A DNA stretch of 64,000 nt, taken from the NCBI GenBank assembly GCA_045542415.1, contig JAZQKZ010000078.1, positions 1 through 64,000 on the forward strand, written 5' to 3'. The stretch is from UMGS1958 sp045542415. GTDB lineage: Bacteria; Bacillota; Clostridia; UBA1381. Shown here in pieces: positions 53,834 through 61,846 of this stretch. The position numbers were made by a program, and so were the translations under genes. The notes beneath the pieces were generated by a model. It ran no database searches. It saw only the letters and a program-made list of their open reading frames with translations, and was not told the origin of the DNA. Numbering within the stretch: the stretch's first letter is position 1; the number at the start of each line of letters is the position of its first letter.

Positions 53834-54092
53834 TGCGTTGGGGTTATTAGAGGGGAGTGTTGATTTAAATTATGGTTTATGTGGTGTATTGGTAATGCCC
53901 TGTGTGGCGTTCCGGGACAATCAGCAAATAAACAATAGAAATGCGGTTGATTGTTTTTGTGAGTTGACCCTCTCCGTGGTTTTGCGTTGCAAAATGCCAC
54001 CTCCCCCGGTTCACGACATTGCTTCACAATGCGTGGATGAACCTTGCTCTACACCGCCACGCCATCGACCGAAGACGCAAAACCTCTTAAAA
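53834..54092. repeat. Repeat-rich intergenic DNA
   Basis: No supported gene. The base composition shifts to a GC-richer mix with stretches such as CCACCTCCCCCGGTTCACGAC that resemble dispersed repeats of gut Firmicutes. It directly joins the interspersed repeat that follows. Confidence 0.45.
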
Positions 54093-54333
54093 AAAGCAAG
54101 CAAATTTCCACCGACACATTTCAATTGCAGCCTTTGGCTGCCGAGATGCTTGATAAGGGGGTTTTTAAAGGGGGAAAGCCTTTAACAGCATTCTTTTGGT
54201 TCGTTTTCTGTTGCTGCGGACAGAAAATGAACTGGGGTATAATAAAATAAACAATCATATAAAAGCATCGAGGGGCAAAGCCCCATAGCGTTGTTTGAAT
54301 AAGTGCTAACAAAACCGCTAAACCATAATTTAT
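54093..54333 (-). repeat. Interspersed ~245-bp repeat, copy 2
   Basis: Nearly identical to 287-533 in sequence and orientation. Differences are scattered substitutions and a divergent end (GCTAACAAAACCGCTAAACC). The short minus-strand frame of copy 1 is kept open, but no start signal supports a gene. Confidence 0.8.
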
Positions 54334-54438
54334 AGCAATTGTAAATCCTAATTATAAAAAATCCTATAATATACCTTGCGAAATCCATATGAATATGATA
54401 TAATTATTATATGTATTTATTTTTTTAGGAGAGTAACA

Positions 54439-55671
54439 ATGGATATCTATAAGCTTCGTGAATTTGATTACAAAAATACAGGTAAGGGCTGCCGTATGTG
54501 GCTTGGCGATATTGACGGAGACGGCATAATGGAATACGTTATGGTCCAGCCGGACGGTGGCATTGATGACCGCTTTGTACCGCATATGGTACAGTGTGCA
54601 ACTGCGTTTAATCTTAATGGTGAAATGCTGTGGCAGATTGGAACTCCCGATCCGGAGGTTACAAAAAGCGGTTCCGATATTCCTGCACAGATATATGATA
54701 TCGATAATGACGGCAATAATGAATTTATCTGCGTGATGAATAAGGAGCTTTGTATTTTTGACGGTAAAACAGGAATCTTAAAGGAAAAACATGCACTTCC
54801 GGATAATGAAGCACATGACTGCATTATATTTGCAGACCTTGAGGGTACGGGCTATGCACAGAACGTGATTTTAAAAAACCGATATCATAAAATGTGGGCG
54901 CTTGACCATAATTTTGAGGTTATGTGGACGTTTGACGGTGATCTCGGTCACTATCCTTGGGTATATGATCTTAACGGAGACGGTAAGGACGAGGTTATTG
55001 CCGGATATACGGTTCTGAGTGCTGACGGTAAGCCGATGTGGAGAATTGATATGGAGGATCATGCAGACTGTATCTGGGTGGCTGATTTATTCGAAAACGG
55101 TCAGCCGACGGTTCTGGTAGGCGGTGCGGACACAACCGCATATACTCCCGACGGTAAGCTTATATGGAGATATACCGATACGGTGGAATCGCAGAATATC
55201 GCGCCCGGTAAGTTCTTCCCGGAGATGGAGGGTTTGCAGATTGCAGGTCTTGACAGAATAGTGCGTGTTGGTGAGAACGGTAAGGACAGCGTGTTTATTT
55301 TCGACTGCAATGCTAACGGTATATATAAGGAAGACAGAAAGTCAATCGGCTGGTCAACGATTGTAACGGCACTTTGCGGGTTTGAGCGAAGCAACCGTGA
55401 TTACATACTTGCATACAGAAGAGGCGGCGGAGAAAACGGCGGTGTTTATGACGGTGAAATGAACTGTATTCTGGAATTTCCGTTAGACGGACATTGCATG
55501 TGGGCAGACCTGACAGGTGACGGACTCTCACAGCTTCTGGTGTATGATGATGAAAAAATTATAATTTATTCAACAGAAGAAACGGATTTGACAAAGGCGG
55601 CAATTACAGGACCGAGAAAGCAGCCTAAGCGTTTATATAACTGGACAAGATATTGGGGTTCACAGAGATGA
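54439..55671 (+). CDS. Cytosolic FG-GAP beta-propeller protein, rhamnogalacturonan-lyase-like
   Basis: The 410-residue protein has repeated calcium-loop motifs (DIDGDGIME, DIDNDGNNE, DLNGDGKDE) and short blades like TAFNLNGEMLWQIGTPD, a propeller related to PL11 lyases but with no signal peptide and about two thirds of their length. It could cleave imported oligosaccharides, or be an inactive binding relative. It opens a cluster with a phosphatase, an SGNH hydrolase and a WYL regulator, all nearly overlapping. The ATG at 54439 with TAGGAGAG is chosen; the upstream frame lacks a site. Confidence 0.7.
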   Translation: MDIYKLREFDYKNTGKGCRMWLGDIDGDGIMEYVMVQPDGGIDDRFVPHMVQCATAFNLNGEMLWQIGTPDPEVTKSGSDIPAQIYDIDNDGNNEFICVMNKELCIFDGKTGILKEKHALPDNEAHDCIIFADLEGTGYAQNVILKNRYHKMWALDHNFEVMWTFDGDLGHYPWVYDLNGDGKDEVIAGYTVLSADGKPMWRIDMEDHADCIWVADLFENGQPTVLVGGADTTAYTPDGKLIWRYTDTVESQNIAPGKFFPEMEGLQIAGLDRIVRVGENGKDSVFIFDCNANGIYKEDRKSIGWSTIVTALCGFERSNRDYILAYRRGGGENGGVYDGEMNCILEFPLDGHCMWADLTGDGLSQLLVYDDEKIIIYSTEETDLTKAAITGPRKQPKRLYNWTRYWGSQR

Positions 55672-56117
55672 TAAAAGTATTATTCGTATGCCACGGCAAT
55701 ATTTGTCGGTCGCCGATGGCGGAGTTTGTTTTAAAGGATATGGTAAAAAAGCGTGGTCTGGAGGATGAGTTCTACATTGCCTCCGCTGCCACAAGTACTG
55801 AGGAAATCGGAAATCCGGTGCATCACGGTACCCGCAGAAAGCTTGCTGAGGTGGGCATAAGCGTTGCAGGCAAGACGGCGATACAGATGATAAGAAGCGA
55901 TTATGACAGGTATGATTACATAATCGGTATGGATACCTGGAATATGCGCAATATTAACCGTATAATAAAATCCGATCCGCAGGGGAAGGTGTACAAGCTC
56001 CTTACGTTTGCAGGCAGAGGCGATGATGTTGCAGACCCCTGGTACACCGGTGATTTTGAAACGACATACAGAGATGTTGTTGACGGCTGTGAGGGATTTC
56101 TGGAGGAGATACTATGA
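55668..56117 (+). CDS. Low-molecular-weight protein-tyrosine phosphatase
   Basis: The 149-residue enzyme has the P-loop VCHGNICRSP (nucleophile C8, R14) and the general acid Asp in DPWYTGDF near residue 124, so it should be active. Such enzymes dephosphorylate protein tyrosine or arginine residues, often in exopolysaccharide control. It overlaps both neighbours by four bases (ATGA), which places it inside a carbohydrate gene cluster; a role with that cluster is plausible but unproven. Confidence 0.93.
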   Translation: MIKVLFVCHGNICRSPMAEFVLKDMVKKRGLEDEFYIASAATSTEEIGNPVHHGTRRKLAEVGISVAGKTAIQMIRSDYDRYDYIIGMDTWNMRNINRIIKSDPQGKVYKLLTFAGRGDDVADPWYTGDFETTYRDVVDGCEGFLEEIL

Positions 56118-56728
56118 AAAAGATTTTATGCTTTGGCGACTCAAATACATGGGGACATAATCCTATAGACGGTTCGCGTCTGGCAAAGCCCTGGCCCTTG
56201 CTTGTGCAGGAGTCGCTTTGTGAGTATGAGATAATCGCAGACGGCGTATGCGGAAGAACTACAGCATATGATATTCCGAACGAGTGCGGAAAAAACGGTT
56301 TGCAGTCATTTGAGGAATATATTGAAAAAAATAACGGTGCAGACATGCTCATAGTAATGCTCGGCACGAATGATACACTGAATTTCTTCAGAAAGAATGC
56401 ACAGGAGAGTGCGGAAAATATAAGGGGATATATCCGCCTTTGGAAAGCATCATTTCCGCATAGCCATGTATTAATAATATCACCGATACACATTACAAAT
56501 TATGCAATGCGTCACCCTGTGTTTTCACAGCTGTATTCGCATGACTCAATCGTAGCATCGCACCGGTTTGCGAATGCATATGAACAGCTTGCGAGGGAGG
56601 AAGATGTATATTTTCTTGATGCATCACTTTATGCCGAGCCGTCGGATGCAGATGGAATTCATATGGCGCCGGAAGCTCATGAGTCTCTGGCAGAAGCTGT
56701 ATGCAATAAAATCAGAGAGATATTATAA
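56114..56728 (+). CDS. SGNH/GDSL hydrolase, probable carbohydrate esterase
   Basis: A 204-residue cytosolic SGNH hydrolase: block I CFGDSNTWG (Ser10), block II Gly in DGVCGRTT, block III GTNDTLNFF and block V DGIHMAPEAH (Asp and His). Close relatives are arylesterases or acetylesterases acting on sugar esters. Its position after the FG-GAP and phosphatase genes suggests removing acetyl groups from imported oligosaccharides. Confidence 0.88.
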   Translation: MKKILCFGDSNTWGHNPIDGSRLAKPWPLLVQESLCEYEIIADGVCGRTTAYDIPNECGKNGLQSFEEYIEKNNGADMLIVMLGTNDTLNFFRKNAQESAENIRGYIRLWKASFPHSHVLIISPIHITNYAMRHPVFSQLYSHDSIVASHRFANAYEQLAREEDVYFLDASLYAEPSDADGIHMAPEAHESLAEAVCNKIREIL

Positions 56729-56739
56729 AGGAGTTCTAT

Positions 56740-57738
56740 ATGTCACGACCGGAAAAGCAAAAGCTCAAGCTTTTAAGATTAAAGGAAATATTTGAGAGAA
56801 AAACTGACAGTGAGCATCATCTGACGCTTAGTGAGATAACACAGGAACTTGAAAAGTTTGGTATAACGGCGGAGCGAAAGAGTCTCTACCGTGATATTGA
56901 GCTGCTTCGTAAATACGGGATGGATATACAGGCACAGCGTGCCAAGCACTATAGCTATTATCTGGCGGAGCGTTGCTTTGAGTCGGTGGAGCTTAAGCTG
57001 TTGGCGGATGCGGTGGCATCGTCGAAATTCATAGCAAAGCGACAGAGCGACAGAATAATAAAAAAGCTGGGCAGTCTGGACAGTGAATATAATGAAGCGA
57101 GACTTAAAAGACAACTGTACATAGAAAAAAGCACAAGGGAAGAAACAAGCGGAATTTATTTCAATATAGATGCGATATACAATGCTATAGACAGTGACTC
57201 TAAAATCAGCTTCAGATACTTTGACTACAACAGACGTAAAATGCGTGATTTCAGACATAACGGCGAAAAGTACATAATGAGTCCCTGGGCATTGGTATGG
57301 AACGACGGGATGTATTATCTCGTGTGCTACGATTCAGCGGCGGAAATAATACGTCATTTCAGAGTTGATAAAATGGATTCTCCAACGCAAATAAATGAAA
57401 AGCGAGAGGGAAAGCGTGCGTTCCGTGACTTTGACATGGATCAATATACAAAAGAGCATTTTGGAATGTTCGGCGGAAAAATCCGTACGGTAGAGCTGAT
57501 TTGTCACAACAGTATGTCAAATATCATAATAGACAGATTCGGTAAAAATGCCGTCAGATTTTATGATGTGGATGAAAAGCATTTTAAGGTGAATATTATA
57601 GTTGTTGTAAGTCCTGTGTTCTTATCGTGGGCGGCAGGTTTTGGTGATAAACTGATTATAAAATCACCAAAGGATGTAAGAGAAGAATTTAAAGCAATGA
57701 TAAATAATCTTGTGAAAATTTATGCAGATGCAGAGTAA
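56740..57738 (+). CDS. WYL-domain transcriptional regulator
   Basis: A 332-residue regulator with a clear N-terminal helix-turn-helix (LTLSEITQELEKFGITAERKSLYRDIELL), a WYL domain (about 145-215, ISFRYFDYNRRK and YIMSPWALVWNDGMYYLVCYD) and a WCX extension. This is the usual DeoR-like WYL form and differs from the two proteins at 38014 and 39255. It follows the SGNH gene by 11 bases and may control the carbohydrate cluster. Confidence 0.92.
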   Translation: MSRPEKQKLKLLRLKEIFERKTDSEHHLTLSEITQELEKFGITAERKSLYRDIELLRKYGMDIQAQRAKHYSYYLAERCFESVELKLLADAVASSKFIAKRQSDRIIKKLGSLDSEYNEARLKRQLYIEKSTREETSGIYFNIDAIYNAIDSDSKISFRYFDYNRRKMRDFRHNGEKYIMSPWALVWNDGMYYLVCYDSAAEIIRHFRVDKMDSPTQINEKREGKRAFRDFDMDQYTKEHFGMFGGKIRTVELICHNSMSNIIIDRFGKNAVRFYDVDEKHFKVNIIVVVSPVFLSWAAGFGDKLIIKSPKDVREEFKAMINNLVKIYADAE

Positions 57739-57753
57739 AAAAGGAGTTATAAA

Positions 57754-58797
57754 ATGAAAAAAATATTATTTGTACTTGCGGCGGCTGCCGTAATTTCGGG
57801 TGGTACTGCTGCAATGGCAGGCGATGTAAGTGTTGAGGTAAACGGTAAGGTTCTCGATATGGATGCAAGAATTGTCAATGACAGAACGCTTGTACCGTTG
57901 AGAGCAGTCTCAAATGCACTTGGTTGCGGTGTTGCATGGAATGAGGAAACAAGAGGGATTACAATCTGCCGTGCAGGAGAGGACGCAGAAACAGATATAG
58001 ACATAACAGTGGCATGGATAGATAAGCCGAGGGCTTTCAAGCTTTCGGGTGTTGCGTTGGAGGACGGGGTAATAATGGATGTGCCTCCGCAGATTATAGA
58101 GGACAGAACATTTGTGCCCATAAGAGCAATTGCAGAGCTGTTCGGGGCACAGGTATCATGGAACGGCGATACAAGAACTGCAATAATTGATGCACCGATG
58201 CCCGGATATATTTACCCGGACACAACCGCAGAAAATCTGATTGGCTGTGAAGTGACAATGAATGATGTATATGACGAGTACGACAGATATTTAAAGGGCG
58301 AGTGCAAGACGGTAAATGCTGTTATCACGCTTGAGGACGGGGGCACAATAGAGCTGGAGCTCTATCCGGAGCTTGCACCGATAACGGTTGATAACTTTGT
58401 TGAGCTTGCAAAAAGCGGCTATTATGACGGACTTACATTCCACCGTGTAATCAAGGATTTCATGATTCAAGGCGGTTGGATTGATGTAAACGGCAACGAG
58501 CCTGAGAGAGAGGTCAGTGCTATAAAGGGTGAGTTTATCATTAATGGTGTGACGAACTTCATTCCGCATGAGCGGGGAGTTGTTTCGATGGCAAGAACGG
58601 TTGTTGAGGACAGTGCAACAAGTCAGTTCTTTATCATGCATGTGGATACACCAAGTCTTAACGGTAATTATGCAGCATTCGGAAAGGTAACGTCCGGTAT
58701 GGAAAATGTGGATAAGATTGCCAACGTAGCGACAGATGCAGAGGATATGCCTTTGGAGGCTATTGTTATCAAAAGTATAGAAATAAAAGGGGAATAA
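57754..58797 (+). CDS. Exported stalk-domain protein fused to cyclophilin peptidyl-prolyl isomerase
   Basis: A 347-residue fusion. Signal peptide (about 1-20), then a copper-amine-oxidase-N stalk domain (about 25-150, with NDRTLVPLRAVSNALG and EDRTFVPIRAIAELFG), then a cyclophilin domain (about 185-345) with FHRVIKDFMIQGG, SQFFI and FGKVTSGM. The active-site Arg (FHR) and Phe are present. It would help fold secreted proteins at the cell surface, perhaps the large polysaccharide enzymes. The gene is 15 bases after the WYL gene and three bases before the U32 gene. Confidence 0.88.
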   Translation: MKKILFVLAAAAVISGGTAAMAGDVSVEVNGKVLDMDARIVNDRTLVPLRAVSNALGCGVAWNEETRGITICRAGEDAETDIDITVAWIDKPRAFKLSGVALEDGVIMDVPPQIIEDRTFVPIRAIAELFGAQVSWNGDTRTAIIDAPMPGYIYPDTTAENLIGCEVTMNDVYDEYDRYLKGECKTVNAVITLEDGGTIELELYPELAPITVDNFVELAKSGYYDGLTFHRVIKDFMIQGGWIDVNGNEPEREVSAIKGEFIINGVTNFIPHERGVVSMARTVVEDSATSQFFIMHVDTPSLNGNYAAFGKVTSGMENVDKIANVATDAEDMPLEAIVIKSIEIKGE

Positions 58798-58800
58798 GTA

Positions 58801-60027
58801 ATGAAAAAACCTGAATTATTAGCTCCGGGCGGCAGTCTGGAAAAGCTTAAAACAGCAATAGAATTCGGAGCGGATGCGGTTTATATAGGCGGTGAGGCAT
58901 TCAGCCTGAGAGTGGCAGCGGAAAATTTTACCTATGAGGAAATGCTTGAGGGACTGAAATTTGCACATGACAGAGGCAAAAAGGTTTATCTGACGGCGAA
59001 TATCATTCCGCATAATGACGATATTGCGGAATTTGAGAAATATATCGAAGAGGTTCGCCCGATGGGCTTTGACGGAATACTTGTTTCAGACCTCGGAATG
59101 TTTGAGGTGGTTAAGGAAAAGGCTCCGGAATTACCCATTCATATAAGTACACAGGCAAATAATGTAAACTGGCGAAGCGCACTTGCATGGTATAAGATGG
59201 GTGCGGAGCGAGTGGTTGTGGGACGCGAAATGTCATTCCGTGAGCTTGCACAGTTTAGGGAAAAGCTTCCGGAGGAGCTTGAAATAGAAGCGTTTGTTCA
59301 CGGTGCAATGTGCATTTCCTATTCCGGAAGATGTCTGCTTTCAAACTATCTTACAAGCCGTGATGCAAATCAGGGACATTGCTCGCATCCGTGCAGATGG
59401 AATTATGCACTTGTAGAGGAAAAAAGACCGGGACAGTATATGCCGGTATTTGAAAATGAGCGTGGTACGTTTATATTTAATTCAAAGGACCTGTGCATGA
59501 TAAGACATATTCCGGAGTTGGTAGAGAGCGGAATTACAAGCCTTAAAATAGAGGGAAGAGTAAAAACACCATACTATGTTGCAACGGTAATCGGAGCATA
59601 CAGACGTGAAATCGACAGATATTTTGCTGACCCCGAAAATTATGTATTTAATGAAGCGGAATATGAAGAGCTTTGTAAGGTGAGTCACCGTCCTTATACA
59701 ACGGGCTTCTATTATAACAAGCCTGATGAAAATTCACAGGTTTATACCTCGAGCTCATATATACGAGACTATGACCTTGTTGCAATGGTTGAAGATTATG
59801 ATGAAAAAACGGGTATAGCAAAGCTTACACAGAGAAATAAATTCTCGGTGGGAGAGGAAATAGAAATAATTCAACCTGAAAAACCTTATTTCAAGATGAC
59901 AATAAGGGACATGAAAGATGAAGAGGGACAGGAAATTGAAAGCGCGCCTCATGCAGTCATGACTGTTTATATGCCGGTAGATGAACCGGTGGTAAAGGGT
60001 GCAATGCTCAGAAGAGAAAAGAAATAG
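58801..60027 (+). CDS. trhP: Peptidase U32 family protein, TrhP-like tRNA hydroxylation protein
   Basis: A 408-residue U32 protein: the N-terminal KPELLAPGGSLEKLKTAIEFGADAVYIGG, EAFVHGAMCISYSGRCLLSNY and the cysteine-rich NQGHCSHPCRW, which binds an iron-sulfur cluster. TrhP (YrrN/YrrO, YegQ) makes 5-hydroxyuridine at tRNA position 34 using prephenate. Paralogues RlhA or UbiU are alternatives, but length and motifs fit TrhP. In Bacillus these genes lie beside trmR; here trmR is 14 kb away. Confidence 0.85.
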   Translation: MKKPELLAPGGSLEKLKTAIEFGADAVYIGGEAFSLRVAAENFTYEEMLEGLKFAHDRGKKVYLTANIIPHNDDIAEFEKYIEEVRPMGFDGILVSDLGMFEVVKEKAPELPIHISTQANNVNWRSALAWYKMGAERVVVGREMSFRELAQFREKLPEELEIEAFVHGAMCISYSGRCLLSNYLTSRDANQGHCSHPCRWNYALVEEKRPGQYMPVFENERGTFIFNSKDLCMIRHIPELVESGITSLKIEGRVKTPYYVATVIGAYRREIDRYFADPENYVFNEAEYEELCKVSHRPYTTGFYYNKPDENSQVYTSSSYIRDYDLVAMVEDYDEKTGIAKLTQRNKFSVGEEIEIIQPEKPYFKMTIRDMKDEEGQEIESAPHAVMTVYMPVDEPVVKGAMLRREKK

Positions 60028-60343
60028 TAAAAGTACGGTGTCGAAAAAATCGACACCGTACTTTCAGACCGCCGACAAATTGGTCAGACCACGCATAATG
60101 GTTTGATAAAAATAAAAAATCAAAAATTATTTTCTTTTGCGAACGGCGGGCGTCCCATCGAGGAACGCCCGCCGGTATGCGTTTTTTACGAAAAGAAACT
60201 CTAACGTACCCATGTACGCCTACGAGTTCCTTTTCGCAAAATCTGCCCTAATTTCTCGCAGTCTGACAGCTTGTAGACAGGTTTGTCTACAAGCTGAAAG
60301 TACGGTGTCGAAAAAATCGACACCGTACTTTTTAATATTCGCC
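60028..60343. repeat. Cluster of five hairpins, two identical
   Basis: No gene in 316 bases. The 35-base hairpin AAAGTACGGTGTCGA...TCGACACCGTACTTT occurs twice, exactly, at 60030-60064 and 60297-60331. Between them are GGCGGGCGT/ACGCCCGCC (about 60147-60174), a long imperfect stem around GTACCCATGTAC (about 60186-60238) and CAGCTTGTAGACA/TGTCTACAAGCTG (60267-60296). The outer hairpins may terminate the convergent trhP and CobW genes. Confidence 0.75.
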
Positions 60344-61702
60344 TTAATATTCGCCCAAGCACTCATCGAGTGCTGCACAGATTGCTTCCTTTTCCATCTT
60401 TTTGCCGATGAAAACAAGCTTTATCATTCTGTCGCCTGCACGTTCGTCCCAGTCTTTGGTTAAATCAGGATCCTGCTTGAGGAACTGCTTTAACTGTGCC
60501 GGGGTAGCTGATGCATACCAACGTCCATTTTCGTAAATCTGAACCTGACGGCCTGCCTGCTCAAGTACAAATGACATGCTGTGGTCATCTGAGAGCCAGA
60601 TAATTCCCTTTGTTCTGATAACGCTTGCCGGGAACTGAGAGTCTAACCATGCTTCAAGCTTCTTTGTAATGAACGGCTTTCTTCTCATATATACAAATGT
60701 TGAAATTCCGTGTCCCTCATCACCGTTGCAATGACCGCAGGTGCAGCCTTCGCCGTGATGGTGATGATGCTCATGGTCATGGCATCCGCATGTGCAGTTC
60801 TCGCCATGCTCATGGTGGTGCTGCTCGTGGTCATGGCATCCGCATTCACAGTCCTCGCCATGCTCATGGTGGTGCTGCTCGTGGTCATGGCATCCGCATT
60901 CGCAGTCTTCACCGTGTTCATGGTGGTGGTGATGCTCATGCTCGTGATGCTCTTCCTCATGCTCGTCTGCATTTTCAAATTTTTCAATCCAGCCTGCTGA
61001 TGAAGCTACCTTTTCAAAATCAAACTCGCCTGTTGCGAAGATATCCTTTAAATCAACCTTTGAATAATTTGTTTCAATCATTCTTGCCTTCGGCTGAAGC
61101 GCGCGGACTACCTGCTTGACGTTCTTAAGCTCGTCTGAACTAACTTCGTCAACCTTGTTCAATACGATTGTATTACAGAACTCAATCTGCTGTATGATAA
61201 GATTTTCGATATCCTCATCATCAAGATTTTCATCCATAAGTCTGTCACCGCTGTTGAATTCATCGACAAGTCTGCACGCATCGACAACTGTAATAACACT
61301 GTCAAGCCTGCATACAGCAGGAATGCCCTGATCGAGCTGTGAGCCGTCCATTGTTGTGATTGTCTGTACAATCGGCATCGGCTCGCAAATTCCGCTTGCT
61401 TCAATTAAAATATAGTCAAACTTGCCGCTTTCGCAAAGGTCAATAATCTGCTTCATAAGGTCAACCTTTAATGTACAGCAGATACATCCGTTTGAGAGAG
61501 GAACGAGGCTTGCGTCCTCCTCCTCAACAAGTCCGCCCTTCTGGATAAGCTCAGCATCAATATTAACTTCACCGATATCGTTTACGATAACAGCAACCTT
61601 GTAGCCCTCCTGATTACTTAAAATGTGGTTCATCAGAGTTGTCTTTCCTGCACCGAGATAGCCTGTAAGCAAAGTTATGGGTATAAGCTTTTTATTCGTC
61701 AT
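60344..61702 (-). CDS. CobW/ZNG-type GTPase metallochaperone with His-rich repeats
   Basis: A 452-residue COG0523 GTPase. Walker A GYLGAGKT (about 14-21), metal motif GCICC (C73, C75, C76), IEASG, and NKVDE for guanine. Between the GTPase and the C-terminal CobW domain (about 335-450) is a metal-binding insert with three tandem 18-residue units of the form HHHEHGEDCECGCHDHEQ (54-base DNA repeats). Such proteins insert zinc into target enzymes when zinc is scarce. It is monocistronic, but a link to the zinc operon at 13-16 kb is likely. Confidence 0.92.
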   Translation of the reverse strand: MTNKKLIPITLLTGYLGAGKTTLMNHILSNQEGYKVAVIVNDIGEVNIDAELIQKGGLVEEEDASLVPLSNGCICCTLKVDLMKQIIDLCESGKFDYILIEASGICEPMPIVQTITTMDGSQLDQGIPAVCRLDSVITVVDACRLVDEFNSGDRLMDENLDDEDIENLIIQQIEFCNTIVLNKVDEVSSDELKNVKQVVRALQPKARMIETNYSKVDLKDIFATGEFDFEKVASSAGWIEKFENADEHEEEHHEHEHHHHHEHGEDCECGCHDHEQHHHEHGEDCECGCHDHEQHHHEHGENCTCGCHDHEHHHHHGEGCTCGHCNGDEGHGISTFVYMRRKPFITKKLEAWLDSQFPASVIRTKGIIWLSDDHSMSFVLEQAGRQVQIYENGRWYASATPAQLKQFLKQDPDLTKDWDERAGDRMIKLVFIGKKMEKEAICAALDECLGEY

Positions 61703-61802
61703 TTCCGATTATCTCCTTGTATTCATAGAGTTAGTTACTATATGCTGATTATAGCATAGAGAGTGATTAAATTCAAGGATAAATTTATTTATTGTATAAA
61801 TT

Positions 61803-61835
61803 AAGGGATTAACGGTCATTGAGCGTTAATCCCTT
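61803..61835 (-). terminator. Terminator of asnB
   Basis: AAGGGATTAACG/CGTTAATCCCTT stem just beyond the minus-strand gene. Confidence 0.8.
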
Positions 61836-61846
61836 TGTGTAAAACA

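Noticed and set aside
60760..60945. Possible CRISPR array from regular 54-base repeats
   Set aside because: The units are contiguous, in frame and code for the metal-binding insert; there are no spacers.
60697..61119. Long plus-strand frame opposite the CobW gene, rich in Arg and His
   Set aside because: It is the antisense of the His/Cys repeats and has no ribosome-binding site.
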